Both the position numbers and the translations under genes were made by a program. A stretch of 51,516 bases of DNA from Reyranella sp. GTDB lineage: Bacteria; Pseudomonadota; Alphaproteobacteria; Reyranellales; Reyranellaceae. The stretch lies in NCBI GenBank assembly GCA_021732285.1, contig JAKFVH010000240.1:1-51516 (forward strand), given 5' to 3'. Position 1 is the stretch's first letter, and every line of letters begins with the position of its first letter. This document shows positions 14,246 to 23,207 of this stretch, in pieces. The notes beneath the pieces are model-generated. The model did no database searches. It worked only from the letters and a program-made list of their open reading frames with translations, and was not told the origin of the DNA.

Positions 14246-17200
14246 CTACCAGCTCATGCGCACGCCGGCGGTGAGCGCATGGGCGCTGTCCTGGCCGGAG
14301 ATGTTGCCCTCGTAGCGGAGATAGACCGATGTGGCGTCGGCCACCGCGGTGTTGGCCGAGAAGCCCACCACCGCGCCGTCGCGCGTCGGCGCCACGCCAT
14401 AGGTCGTGAACGGCATCAGCGGCGCCCCGGCCAGCGTCGCCGTCACCGGCCGCGCCGTGTCGGCATACTCATGGCTCCAACCCAGCCGGACCTGCACCGC
14501 CAGCTTCTCGCGCCAGCCAAGATCGATCGCGCCGCCGAGCTGGGCGCCGAGCACCGATCGCAGCGAGTTCGTGGTCTGCCCCGCCACCGTGAGGTTGAGC
14601 GACTGTGCGCCCGTCTCGCTGAAGCCGTTCTGTGCGCCGGTGTAGCCTTGCAGGCGCGCGAACGGTGTGACGTAGGCGTCTGCTGGTGTACCGATGTCGA
14701 AGCGATAGCCGCCCTCGATCTGGCCGTACCACTGGTTGGCCCCGGCACTGCCCTGCGCGGTGCGCGGCTGCAGGCCGGGAATGAAGATCTGCCGCCACAT
14801 CTGGTTAAAACTGTAGCCGTAGCCGAACATGGCGTCGGCGTAGACTTTGTCCATCCTGTAGTTGCCGTAGAGGCCCGCCAGGAAAGTGTCCGTGGTGCCG
14901 TTGCCGCTAAAACCCTGGGTCCATTGTGTGCCGGTGGTATAGCCGGCCGTCACGCCGACGCGCAGGCCGGGCGCCACCATCCGGTCGAGGCCGGCGGCGA
15001 AGCCGCCGACGCTATAGGTCAGCTGCCCCGGGTTGGTGCCGGAGCCGATCACGCCCAGGCCGCCCAGCGCACCGCCCCACGCCCCCCATGCGGCGGGCGC
15101 GCCCGCGTCGCAGGCGATGTCACACGCTTCGGCGAGCGCCACGCGCGTGCTGGCGGGCGAGCCGCCTCCGCCGGTCTGGTTGGCGAAATTGTTCATGAAG
15201 AGCTGGGCGCCCTGCACCATCGATGTCGAGAAGCTCGAATAGTTCTGGCCGCTCAGCGAGGTCAGCGTCGCCTGCGCGAGCGCCGGAGACTGCGTGTTGG
15301 TGGCCATCGTCCCCAGCACCGTCGCGAAATCCCCCGTCGCGGTGAAGACGTTGGCATCGAGCACGCGGCCGACGGCCTGCTGCGTCGCCGTCTGTCCCGC
15401 GGCGGCGAAGCCACCCACCTGCAAGGTCAGGTAGACGTTGTTGGCGTCGTAGCCGAGCGACGGCAGCAGGAACGGATAGAGACTGTTGGCCGATGCGAAG
15501 CTGCCGGCAATGCCGCCGCTGGCATTGAGGATAGTGTAGGTCGTGCGTGGCGCCTGCACGCCCGAGGCGCCGACAACGCTCACCGTGCCATTGAGGGAAG
15601 CGGTGCCCGGGGTTCCCGTGACGTTGATGCGATCGCTCTGACCGGCGGCGTTGGTCTCGACCTGGTAGACGCCGCCGGCGGCTTGCGTCAGGGAGCCGTT
15701 CACGGTCATCGTGCCGATCGAGTTCCCCGGCGCGAGGGCGGCGAAGTTGGCGAGATTGCCGACGATCGTGCCGGTGCCCGACAGCAAGCCCGCGTTCATG
15801 AACGCGCCGGTCACCACGCCGTTGTTGGCGAAGCTGCCGGCGTTGCTGACATTGCCGGTGATGCTGCCGGTGTTGGACACGGAGCCGGCCGTGGCGAGGC
15901 TGCTCAGCAGCGTGCCACTGTTGATGAGCGTGCCCTGGTTCACCAGCAAGGCACCGACCGACTGGAAGGTCCCAGCGTTGTTGAGCGTCGAGCCGGGCTG
16001 GACCGCATAGCCGCCGCCGCTCACGAAGGTGCCGCCCGCCAGGGTGGTTAGATTGCCGATCAGGGTGCCGCTCAGCGCCAGGGTGCCGCCACCGACGACG
16101 GTGCCGCCGGTGTAGGTGTTGTTGCCGCCCAATACGAGTATGCCGGTACCGAGCTTGGTGAGGCTGCCCGGGCCGCTGATGTTGTTGCTCCACATGTCGA
16201 TGGCGTTGAAGCCGCCCAACGCGGCGTTCATCGTCACCGTGACGTTGGAGGTGAAGGCGCCATAGCCGCCCGCGGCCGCGAACAGGTTGAGCCGCGCCCA
16301 GCCGGAGCCGTTGTCGAGTGGTCCGCCGGACGGAAGCTCGGTGCTCGCCAGGATGTCGTTGCGCTGGCTCGCCGTGAGATAGGGGAAGCGCGAGGCGATC
16401 AGCAGCTCGGCATTGACCGGCACGACCGGCGCGAGATCGGTCGGGCCGGTCGCCGGCAAGCCGTAGGTGCTCAGCAAGGCATAGGCCTGGTTGGCGGCGG
16501 TGAACTGTGCCGCCGTCGGGAAGGTTCCGTTGGCAATGCAGGCCGCCACGTTGCTGGCGCAGTTGGCGTAAGGCACGGAAACGCCGCCCGCGATCGCCCC
16601 GCGCAGGGTGGTCGCCGTCGACTGCAGGAGCGCCTGATAGTTGCCGGTGACGAAGGACGGGTTGTTCGCCAGGACCTGGGCCATCGTGTAATAGGCCACG
16701 ATGCGGCCGCCGATGATGTCGGTCGGATAGTGCACGCCGATGATGTTGCGGCTGAGCCCGAATTGCTGGGCCGCCACCAGCAGGTCCTGATAGGCCTCCG
16801 GTATCATGACGGCATAGGTCAATGCGGAGGTGCTGGCCGCGATCATGTGCGCGCTGGGGAAGGATCCCGATGTCGTGTTCGTGTTGTCGTTCACCCAGTC
16901 GTTGTTTTGCACTGCTACCGGACAGCTGGCCGCGGCCGTGCCTGCGGGACAGGGCACCGTGGCAGTGGTCCATTTGTTACCCCAGATCACCGGGTTGGTC
17001 TGGAGAGGGTGCGGATCGATGTTGGGCAGATTGAAGGGACCCGACTGTCCATAGGTCTGGTACATGGTGAAGCCGGTGTAGCCCTTCAGGAAGGTCGGCT
17101 GGGCGGCGGTGTGGGGGACCGCGTAAGCGTTGTTGAAGGCATTCATCACGTCGCTGTTGGCCAGAGCGGCCAGGACGTTGGCGGCCAGCGGTGACGGGTT

Positions 17201-17530
17201 GTTGTTGGCTGCCCAGATCAGGGTCGGCGCGTTCGCAAGGATGGCGTTCTGTGCCGCCTGGACACGCTGGTTGTAGGTCGCGTTCTGGTAGATGTTGCCT
17301 TCGATCTGAAAGTTGGCAGAGAAGGCGTTCGTTCCGGGCAGGGTCGTGAAGGGCGACAGGAGCGAGACCAGCTGGCTCTGCTGGGCGCTGGTGCACGCGG
17401 CGGTGGCGCAGGCCGTGGCGGTCTGGGCAGCGGCGGGTCCGACGGGGATCAGCGATCCCGTGGCCAGGGCGACCGCCGCGCCAACTCGGCAGGCGACAGC
17501 GTTGTCGTTCCATTGACGCGCTTGTCTCAT
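14246..17530 (-). CDS. Autotransporter with PAP2-type acid phosphatase passenger
   Basis: The start is ATG 17530 because GGGGGA precedes it; the product is 1094 residues. A signal peptide ends near PVGPAAAQ. Residues of about 55-400 form an acid phosphatase of the PAP2 type: SGSFPSAHM (His of motif 2) at 222-229 and SRNIIGVHYPTD (Arg, His and Asp of motif 3) at 260-271. A passenger repeat (TKLGTGILVLGGNNTYTGGT) follows at about 467, then a Gly/Asn/Ser-rich beta-helix-like stretch. The last 280 residues form an outer-membrane beta barrel ending in GVRMSW, with a terminal aromatic residue. It should display or release a phosphatase at the cell surface. A PhoD phosphatase lies elsewhere in the window (49752). 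Confidence 0.9.
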   Translation of the reverse strand: MRQARQWNDNAVACRVGAAVALATGSLIPVGPAAAQTATACATAACTSAQQSQLVSLLSPFTTLPGTNAFSANFQIEGNIYQNATYNQRVQAAQNAILANAPTLIWAANNNPSPLAANVLAALANSDVMNAFNNAYAVPHTAAQPTFLKGYTGFTMYQTYGQSGPFNLPNIDPHPLQTNPVIWGNKWTTATVPCPAGTAAASCPVAVQNNDWVNDNTNTTSGSFPSAHMIAASTSALTYAVMIPEAYQDLLVAAQQFGLSRNIIGVHYPTDIIGGRIVAYYTMAQVLANNPSFVTGNYQALLQSTATTLRGAIAGGVSVPYANCASNVAACIANGTFPTAAQFTAANQAYALLSTYGLPATGPTDLAPVVPVNAELLIASRFPYLTASQRNDILASTELPSGGPLDNGSGWARLNLFAAAGGYGAFTSNVTVTMNAALGGFNAIDMWSNNISGPGSLTKLGTGILVLGGNNTYTGGTVVGGGTLALSGTLIGNLTTLAGGTFVSGGGYAVQPGSTLNNAGTFQSVGALLVNQGTLINSGTLLSSLATAGSVSNTGSITGNVSNAGSFANNGVVTGAFMNAGLLSGTGTIVGNLANFAALAPGNSIGTMTVNGSLTQAAGGVYQVETNAAGQSDRINVTGTPGTASLNGTVSVVGASGVQAPRTTYTILNASGGIAGSFASANSLYPFLLPSLGYDANNVYLTLQVGGFAAAGQTATQQAVGRVLDANVFTATGDFATVLGTMATNTQSPALAQATLTSLSGQNYSSFSTSMVQGAQLFMNNFANQTGGGGSPASTRVALAEACDIACDAGAPAAWGAWGGALGGLGVIGSGTNPGQLTYSVGGFAAGLDRMVAPGLRVGVTAGYTTGTQWTQGFSGNGTTDTFLAGLYGNYRMDKVYADAMFGYGYSFNQMWRQIFIPGLQPRTAQGSAGANQWYGQIEGGYRFDIGTPADAYVTPFARLQGYTGAQNGFSETGAQSLNLTVAGQTTNSLRSVLGAQLGGAIDLGWREKLAVQVRLGWSHEYADTARPVTATLAGAPLMPFTTYGVAPTRDGAVVGFSANTAVADATSVYLRYEGNISGQDSAHALTAGVRMSW

Positions 17531-17766
17531 GATTCCCCCAGGTCCCACGCCAAGCGCGGAGCGCGGCCACTATCCTGCCCCGATATGCCGCCTTTGTAGT
17601 AGTTAAATTGGCGATCTATCGATGTGCGGACGACGGTTCGGCTGCCCCCGACATGGCCTACAAAGAAGAGGGCCGACAGGCTATGCCGGCACCTCGGGTG
17701 TGAGAATCGCCGACCCCAGACGTCTTTGTTCGGACCAACGGAAGAAACCCCTCCAGCGAGGCCATC

Positions 17767-18900
17767 ATGAAGATCACCAAGGTCGAGACGTTTCTGGTGC
17801 ATTGGGGCGATGTTTCTCGCCCGGCCGAGGCCGCCTTCGGCGCGGCGACCGCCGTCGTCGCCGTGCACGCCGACGGCCTCGTCGGCCTGGGAGAGGCCTC
17901 GCCCATGCAGGGCGGCGTGGCGTCGCTCCAGGTCATTGCGCGCGACATGGCGCCGGCGCTGGTCGGCGCCGATGCGCTCGACCACGCCGTCACCCTCGAT
18001 CGCCTGCTGCACAAGCTGATCAAGCTCGGCCCCGATGGAATCGTGACGGGGGCTCTTGCGGCGATCGACATCGCCCTGTGGGACCTGAAGGGGAAAGCGT
18101 TCAAGCAGCCGATCTACAAATTGCTGGGCGGCGCCTGGCGCACGCGCATTCCGTTCTACGCCTCGATCGGCCGCAACGACGGCAGGGACGTCGATGGCGT
18201 CGTGAAGACGGTCGAGGCCAGGCTCAAGGCGGAGCAGCCGTCGGCGATAAAAATCCGCTGGGACGGCGCGCGAGGGGAGATCGATCGCGACATCGCCGGC
18301 GACATCGCCAAGGCCAGGGCCGTGCGCCGCCTGGTGGGCGACGACTACCCGTTGGCGTTCGACGCCAACAATCGCTATTCGATCGGCGCCGCGATCAGGG
18401 TCGGGCGGGCGCTCGAAGATCTCGGCTACGTCTGGTTCGAGGAACCCGTCGAATACTACCATCCCAGGGCGATGGGCGAGGTCGCGCAGCGGCTGGACAT
18501 CACGGTGTCGGCCGGCGAGCAGTCGTACACGCTGCAGTCGGTGGCGGCGCTGATCGACAGCGGCGTCCGGATGGTCCAGCCCGACATCGTGAAAATGGGC
18601 GGCGTGACCGGCCTGATGCAATGCGCCGCCCTCTGCCACGCCCATGGCGTCGAGTTCGTTCCGCACCAGACGCAGCCTTCGATCGGCAACGCCGCCAATC
18701 TGCATGTGCTCGCGACCCACATGCGTGCGACCAAGCCCGCTGAGCTGGCCGACGGCTGGTCGAGATGCGCCGACACCTTCGTCAACGCACCGAAGCCCGA
18801 CGCCGGATGCCTGGTCGTACCGGATGGAGCGGGGCTCGGCCTCACGATCGATGAAGCGATGCTGGCGCGTCGCCGCGTCGACCTCAAAGCTCTGGTGTGA
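17767..18900 (+). CDS. Mandelate racemase / muconate-lactonizing family enzyme
   Basis: The 377-residue enolase-superfamily protein has metal ligands D199 (AFDANN), E225 (WFEEP) and E251 (SAGEQ). The general bases fit the mandelate racemase subgroup: K162 (AIKIRW) on one side and a D273-H300 dyad (QPDIVKMGG, FVPHQTQP) on the other. Such enzymes abstract the proton alpha to a carboxylate, giving racemisation or sugar-acid dehydration. It is divergent from the autotransporter (236 bases between) and its last 17 bases overlap the convergent acyltransferase gene. The substrate is not predictable here. Confidence 0.9.
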   Translation: MKITKVETFLVHWGDVSRPAEAAFGAATAVVAVHADGLVGLGEASPMQGGVASLQVIARDMAPALVGADALDHAVTLDRLLHKLIKLGPDGIVTGALAAIDIALWDLKGKAFKQPIYKLLGGAWRTRIPFYASIGRNDGRDVDGVVKTVEARLKAEQPSAIKIRWDGARGEIDRDIAGDIAKARAVRRLVGDDYPLAFDANNRYSIGAAIRVGRALEDLGYVWFEEPVEYYHPRAMGEVAQRLDITVSAGEQSYTLQSVAALIDSGVRMVQPDIVKMGGVTGLMQCAALCHAHGVEFVPHQTQPSIGNAANLHVLATHMRATKPAELADGWSRCADTFVNAPKPDAGCLVVPDGAGLGLTIDEAMLARRRVDLKALV

Positions 18901-19636
18901 GGATCGCCAATTCCAGGCGTCTCTTTTCTGTTTCTTCGTCGAACCTCTGCCCGACGATCTTGTAGGGCTGGCGAAACTCGAGCCTGATCGGCCAGCATTT
19001 CGGGCTTATAAGCAGGCGCCGCAGGCTCTCTCCGAATCCCGGCAGATCCCGCCTCATGTCGTCCGTCATCTTGACGTGCAGCGGCATGATCCAGGCGCCC
19101 TTTTTTGAGGCGGCCTTGAGGATCTGGCCGTTCTTGATCTTGCCCATCCTGTTCGGTCCGACCGACACGTGTTCGGCCTGCTTGCTCGTTCGACCGCCTT
19201 CGAGATGTGCGACAAAGCACTGCTGCCTGTCGAAAAGTTCCATCACCCGTTTCATTGCACTCCAGTTGAGTTTCCGCGACTCCAGCGTGTCGTCGCGTCC
19301 CACTCGAATGCAGCGCAGCCGCTCATGATGCTGCGGCGTGAAACCCTTGAAGAGGTTCTTGTCGGGAAGACTCCAGACAAACATCCTGAGCCTGAACATC
19401 GCCCAGGGCCAGAACACGAGAGGAATGAAAAACGTTTCGATGAGCGACGGATGGTTCGCGACGATCAGCACGCGGCCGCGTCGCACGTAGCCCACCGCGC
19501 GCCAGTAGCCGCTGATCCTGATGACGCGGAACAGCCCGAGCAGCCAGAAGGGGATGCCGAGAAGAGTTCCAAGCAGCACCGCCATGGCGAGGCCGCTCAA
19601 GAGCGACGCGAGTCGATCCTGGCGCCCCCGGTGCAT
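18884..19636 (-). CDS. PlsC-like acyltransferase
   Basis: The 250-residue protein has an N-terminal hydrophobic segment (LAMAVLLGTLLGIPFWLLGL) and the acyltransferase blocks VLIVANHPSLIETFFIP (motif I) and FVAHLEGGRTSKQ (motif III, the EGTR-type phosphate-binding block). Motif I is NHxxxxE rather than the usual NHxxxxD, so the base partner of the His is changed. The family moves acyl chains onto lysophospholipids or other lipids at the inner membrane. It overlaps the convergent racemase-family gene by 17 bases. No lipid pathway neighbour is visible. Confidence 0.75.
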   Translation of the reverse strand: MHRGRQDRLASLLSGLAMAVLLGTLLGIPFWLLGLFRVIRISGYWRAVGYVRRGRVLIVANHPSLIETFFIPLVFWPWAMFRLRMFVWSLPDKNLFKGFTPQHHERLRCIRVGRDDTLESRKLNWSAMKRVMELFDRQQCFVAHLEGGRTSKQAEHVSVGPNRMGKIKNGQILKAASKKGAWIMPLHVKMTDDMRRDLPGFGESLRRLLISPKCWPIRLEFRQPYKIVGQRFDEETEKRRLELAILTPEL

Positions 19637-19736
19637 GGCGTTTACCGTAGTTCGGGTTCGCCGGATTTCAAACCCTTGAATTCAGGGAAAGGGCGCCGCG
19701 CAGAATTCAGCGCGTTGCGCCGGCAAGCCTCTCGCG

Positions 19737-20750
19737 TCAGCCGTTGCGGAAGGCGTAACCGTAGCCGTTGAGGGCCGGCGCGCCGCCGAGATGGGCGTAG
19801 AGCACCTTCGATCCCTTGGGGAAGAAGCCCTTCTTCACGAGGTCGATGGTGCCCTGCATGGATTTGCCCTCGTAAACCGGGTCGGTGATCATGCCTTCCA
19901 GGCGGGCGGTGAGGCGGATCGCCTCCTTGGTCTCTTCCGACGGCACGCCGTAGGCGGGATAGGCGTAGTCCTCGAGCAGGACGACGTCCTCGTCCGCGAT
20001 CTCCTTGCCGAGCTTTATAAGCTCGGCGGTGTTGCGCGCGATCTCCAGCACCTGCGCCTTGGTCTGCGCCGGCGTGCCCGAGGCGTCGATGCCGATGACG
20101 CGGCGCTGGCGGCCGTCCTTGGCGAAGCCCACCACCATGCCGGCATGGGTCGAGCCGGTGACGGTGCAGACCACGATGTAGTCGAAGGAAAAGCCCAGCT
20201 CCTGTTCCTGCTCGCGCACTTCCTCGGCGAAGGCGACATAGCCCAGGCCGCCGAACTTGTGCACCGAGGCGCCGGCCGGAATGGCGTAGGGCTTGCCGCC
20301 CTTGGCCTTCACGTCGTCGATCGCCGCCTGCCAGCTCTTGCGGATGCCGATGTCGAAGCCGTCGTCGACCAGTTGCACATCGGCGCCCATGACGCGGCTC
20401 AGCAGGATGTTGCCGACGCGGTCATAGACGGCATCCTCGTGCGGCACCCAGCTCTCCTGCACCAGCCGGCATTTCATGCCGATCTTGGCGGCGACGGCCG
20501 CCACCATGCGGGTGTGGTTGGACTGCACGCCGCCGATCGAGACCAGCGTGTCGGCATTGGAGGCGAGCGCGTCCGGGATGATGTACTCGAGCTTGCGCAG
20601 CTTGTTGCCGCCGTAGGCGAGACCCGAGTTGCAGTCCTCGCGCTTGGCGTAGAGCTCGACCTCGCCGCCGAGATGGGCGGACAACCGCTCCAGCTTCTCG
20701 ATATGGGTGGGGCCGAAGGTGAGGGGATAGCGCGGGAAATTTTCTAGCAT
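19737..20750 (-). CDS. acdS: 1-Aminocyclopropane-1-carboxylate deaminase
   Basis: The 337-residue PLP enzyme matches ACC deaminase along its length. It has K50 (YGGNKLRK, Schiff-base Lys), S77 (GVQSNHTR), Y293-E294 ([11 protein letters not shown]) and L321 (AHLGGAPAL). Glu and Leu at the last two places separate true ACC deaminases from D-cysteine desulfhydrases, which have other residues there. It splits ACC, the plant ethylene precursor, to 2-oxobutanoate and ammonia in the cytoplasm, giving nitrogen and lowering plant ethylene. It is divergent from its Lrp-type regulator, with repeated CATAGG/CCTATG operators between them. Confidence 0.95.
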   Translation of the reverse strand: MLENFPRYPLTFGPTHIEKLERLSAHLGGEVELYAKREDCNSGLAYGGNKLRKLEYIIPDALASNADTLVSIGGVQSNHTRMVAAVAAKIGMKCRLVQESWVPHEDAVYDRVGNILLSRVMGADVQLVDDGFDIGIRKSWQAAIDDVKAKGGKPYAIPAGASVHKFGGLGYVAFAEEVREQEQELGFSFDYIVVCTVTGSTHAGMVVGFAKDGRQRRVIGIDASGTPAQTKAQVLEIARNTAELIKLGKEIADEDVVLLEDYAYPAYGVPSEETKEAIRLTARLEGMITDPVYEGKSMQGTIDLVKKGFFPKGSKVLYAHLGGAPALNGYGYAFRNG

Positions 20751-20796
20751 GGCCGGATTTCTAGCAAATCCGCCGCCGAAGGTGCTTTCGAAGAAG

Positions 20797-20829
20797 CATA
20801 GGTCTTTGCCTATGGAATTCTCCCATAGG
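20797..20829. promoter_or_regulatory. Probable AcdR/Lrp operator between acdS and acdR
   Basis: Three related six-base units occur in a row: CATAGG (20797), CCTATG (20809) and CATAGG (20824). The first two form CATAGG-N6-CCTATG, and the last two form CCTATGG-N7-CCATAGG, centred about 50 bases from the acdS start and 75 from the acdR start. Phased inverted half-sites suit octameric Lrp-family regulators, and this is where AcdR boxes are expected. Confidence 0.65.
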
Positions 20830-20893
20830 TCATAGACTTGGGAATTGTCTCATTTTGACCTATTAACTCGGAAGAATCTTCCAGGAGGCTTCC

Positions 20894-21346
20894 ATCGACC
20901 GCGTCGACCTAAAAATGCTGCGGCTGCTGCAGGCCAATGGCCGCTTGAGCAATGCCGAGCTGGCCAAGAAGGCCGGTGTCAGCGCCGCGACCTGCCATCG
21001 CCGGACGCAGCGGCTGTTCGAGGAGGGCCTGATCGCCGAGGTGCGGGCGATGGTCGACCCGCGCAAGGTCGACCGCGGCGCGCTGGTCATGGTGGGCGTG
21101 GTGCTCGACCGCTCCACCCCGGAGAGCTTCGCCCAGTTCGAAAAGGCGGTGGCGAAGCTCAAGTTCGTGCTCGACTGCCACCTGGTGGCGGGAGACTTCG
21201 ACTACTTCCTGAAGATCAGGGTCGGCGACATGGCCGATTTCAACCGCATCCACGGCGAGCAGCTGATCGCGCTGCCCGGCGTGCGCCAGACCCGCACCTT
21301 CTTCGTGATGAAGGAAGTCGTCGACAGCGCGCCGCTCGACTTCTGA
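20894..21346 (+). CDS. acdR: Lrp/AsnC-type regulator of ACC deaminase, probable ATC start
   Basis: The 150-residue regulator has an N-terminal helix-turn-helix (ANGRLSNAELAKKAGVSAAT, CHRRTQRLFEEGLI) and a C-terminal RAM-type ligand domain (DCHLVAGDFDYFLKI, LPGVRQTRTFFVM). The only ATG in frame (20915) would remove the first seven residues (DRVDLK region) and has no ribosome site. A perfect AGGAGG (20883-20888) lies five bases before ATC 20894, and the frame has a stop just upstream (20864) with no ATG, GTG or TTG between. ATC is therefore the likely start, or it marks a base change from ATG. By family it activates acdS. Confidence 0.88.
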   Translation: MDRVDLKMLRLLQANGRLSNAELAKKAGVSAATCHRRTQRLFEEGLIAEVRAMVDPRKVDRGALVMVGVVLDRSTPESFAQFEKAVAKLKFVLDCHLVAGDFDYFLKIRVGDMADFNRIHGEQLIALPGVRQTRTFFVMKEVVDSAPLDF

Positions 21347-21349
21347 GGA

Positions 21350-22474
21350 TTACACGCGCTCGAGGATCGACAGGCCTCGGATGCGATCGATCAGATAGAT
21401 CAAGCCGCGATGGTCGACGTAGACGTCGTTGCTGCAGACGCGCTCTGCCCCCGCCGGCACGTCCGGCATCCACCAGGCGGCCTGCTTCATCGATAGCGGA
21501 TTGGCGATATCGATCACCCGCAGCCCGTTGGCGAACCAGGCGGCGGGAACCTCATTGCCGACGATGGTTTCGACGGGCTGATGGCACGCCGTCATCAAGG
21601 GCGTCTCGATCCCGACGAGCTCCGGTAGCTGGAAGCAGCCGACCGGTACCGGCCGGGTCTCGTCGGTGATGTTCACCATCCAGAGCGCCGCCGGCAGCTC
21701 GGGCGAAAGCTTGGGATCCAGGGGTTGCACATGCTCATCGGCGACCAGCATCCAGCGATGGCCGGCGATCGGCACATCGATCGGAACCAGGCTGTGCGTG
21801 GGCCAGCCGAACGGCGGGCTCCAGTCGAGGTGAGCGATCAGCTTCGGCTTGGTCATGTCGCTGATGTCTAAAATGACGCCGCCGCCGTACCAGTAGCTGA
21901 CATACAGGCGATCGCCGCGCCGGATCGGATGGTGGCAGCGGTGGTTCTTCGCCTTCCAGCTCGGGGTTTCGCCGCCGGCGGTCCACTGCCCTTCCATCCA
22001 CCAGCGACCGACCTCTTCCGGCTTCGTCGGGTCCTTCAAGTCGAGGATCATGACGATGGTGCCGACATAGCCCTCTTGTTCGGTAGAAATGTAGGCGTAG
22101 CGGCCATCGAAGGTGAACCGGTGCACACCCATCCCGTCGCACTGCCAATGGCAGATGTCGCGCGGATTGCCCGGTCGGCTGACGTCGAAGATGCGCAGTC
22201 CGACGAAATCACCCGCCGGCTTGTCGCCGCGTGTACGCTCGCGGTTCACCACCATGACGTCATTCGCCACCCGTACCTTGTGGGAATGCAGCCCCGGCGG
22301 AATGTCGATCGAAGCGACGACCTTTGGATTCGCCGGGTCTGATACGTCCAGGACGGACGTCCCGTGCGGCGGCTGCATGTGCCCGACATACGCGTAGTTG
22401 CCGTCGAGGACGACCTGGCCACCGCCGGCAATATCGACCCAGGCGACTTCGCGAATGCCCGAACCCTGACCCAT
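21350..22474 (-). CDS. LVIVD-repeat beta-propeller protein
   Basis: The 374-residue protein starts at ATG 22474, with GAGGAGA before it. It has repeated blade motifs of the LVIVD type: HGTSVLDVSDPANPKVVAS, VGLRIFDVSRPGNPRDI, VMILDLKDPTKPEEVGRW, GVILDISDMTKPKLIA and LRVIDIANPLSMKQAAWW. There is no signal peptide. Several His lie between blades (GLHSHKV, NHRCHHP, PTHSLVP, ACHQP), which may bind metal as in selenium-binding-protein-like propellers. It ends 4 bases from the convergent acdR and begins a minus-strand run of four genes. The function is unknown. Confidence 0.8.
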   Translation of the reverse strand: MGQGSGIREVAWVDIAGGGQVVLDGNYAYVGHMQPPHGTSVLDVSDPANPKVVASIDIPPGLHSHKVRVANDVMVVNRERTRGDKPAGDFVGLRIFDVSRPGNPRDICHWQCDGMGVHRFTFDGRYAYISTEQEGYVGTIVMILDLKDPTKPEEVGRWWMEGQWTAGGETPSWKAKNHRCHHPIRRGDRLYVSYWYGGGVILDISDMTKPKLIAHLDWSPPFGWPTHSLVPIDVPIAGHRWMLVADEHVQPLDPKLSPELPAALWMVNITDETRPVPVGCFQLPELVGIETPLMTACHQPVETIVGNEVPAAWFANGLRVIDIANPLSMKQAAWWMPDVPAGAERVCSNDVYVDHRGLIYLIDRIRGLSILERV

Positions 22475-22485
22475 GGTGTTTCTCC

Positions 22486-23193
22486 TCAGCCTGCGGGCAG
22501 CTGTTCGAGCAGCCGACCCTTGCCGGGGAGAGGCGTGTCGACCTTCATGGTCTGCAGCATCGCCCACAGCGCCGCCTGGTTGGTGGTGATCACCGGCTTG
22601 CCGAACTGGCGCTCCCAGGCGGCGATCCAGTCCATGGTCGGGAAGTTGCCGCCCGGCACCACCAGCGCGTCGATCTGCGGGCCATCGATCCGGCGGAACG
22701 CCGCTTCGGCCACGCCGGCATCCATCTTGCCGATGGCGTAGGCATTGTCAGCGCCCAGGCTTTCCGAGGCGACCACGGCGATACCGTACTTGGTCTCGTA
22801 GTAGCGCCGGGCCCGTCCGATCACCTCTTCCGAATAGGGCGTCGCCATGGCGACCCGCGACGCCTTGAGGGCCTTCAGCGCCCGACCGATTGCCTCGGCG
22901 GACGTCAGGGACGGCACGCCCGACGCCTCGGTCATGCGCTTCACCGTCATCGCGTCATAGTCGTCGGCGAACAGGCTCGCCGAGGTCTGTGCCAGCGCGA
23001 TCACCTCGACCCGTGCGTCGCCGAGCAGCTTCGCCTGATAGGTCACGTCGGCATCCAGGCTCGGCGAGAACGGCGTGTTGCCGCCCTTGCCGAGCCGGCC
23101 GGTGTGCACCTGCAGCTCCGCGGGCAAGCGGCAGAACTCGATCTCGCAAGTGGTGTTGGTCGAGGGGACCAGGATCCCGAAATGCCGCGGCAT
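22486..23193 (-). CDS. Asp/Glu racemase-fold protein without catalytic Cys
   Basis: The 235-residue protein has the maleate isomerase / arylmalonate decarboxylase layout: FGILVPSTNTTCEIEF at the start, RVEVIALAQTSASLF, RVAMATPYSEEVIGRA, DALVVPGGNFPTM and VITTNQAALWAML. Known enzymes of this superfamily use Cys after the third strand and/or in the last quarter. Here the only Cys are C16 and C21, and the expected sites read AQTSAS and TTNQAA. It may therefore use other chemistry or isomerise without thiols. GGAAGGA precedes the ATG. It is flanked by SGNH hydrolase and propeller genes in one direction. Confidence 0.78.
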   Translation of the reverse strand: MPRHFGILVPSTNTTCEIEFCRLPAELQVHTGRLGKGGNTPFSPSLDADVTYQAKLLGDARVEVIALAQTSASLFADDYDAMTVKRMTEASGVPSLTSAEAIGRALKALKASRVAMATPYSEEVIGRARRYYETKYGIAVVASESLGADNAYAIGKMDAGVAEAAFRRIDGPQIDALVVPGGNFPTMDWIAAWERQFGKPVITTNQAALWAMLQTMKVDTPLPGKGRLLEQLPAG

Positions 23194-23207
23194 GACGTCC
23201 TTCCTTC

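Noticed and set aside
14096..16051. 651-codon plus-strand frame opposite the autotransporter
   Set aside because: It is Arg/Ala/Gly-rich without domains, while the minus strand has phosphatase motifs, passenger repeats and a barrel.
17531..17766. A PhoB box or strong promoter upstream of the phosphatase autotransporter
   Set aside because: I could not find a convincing pair of CTGTCAT-like repeats or a good -35/-10 pair in this 236-base region.
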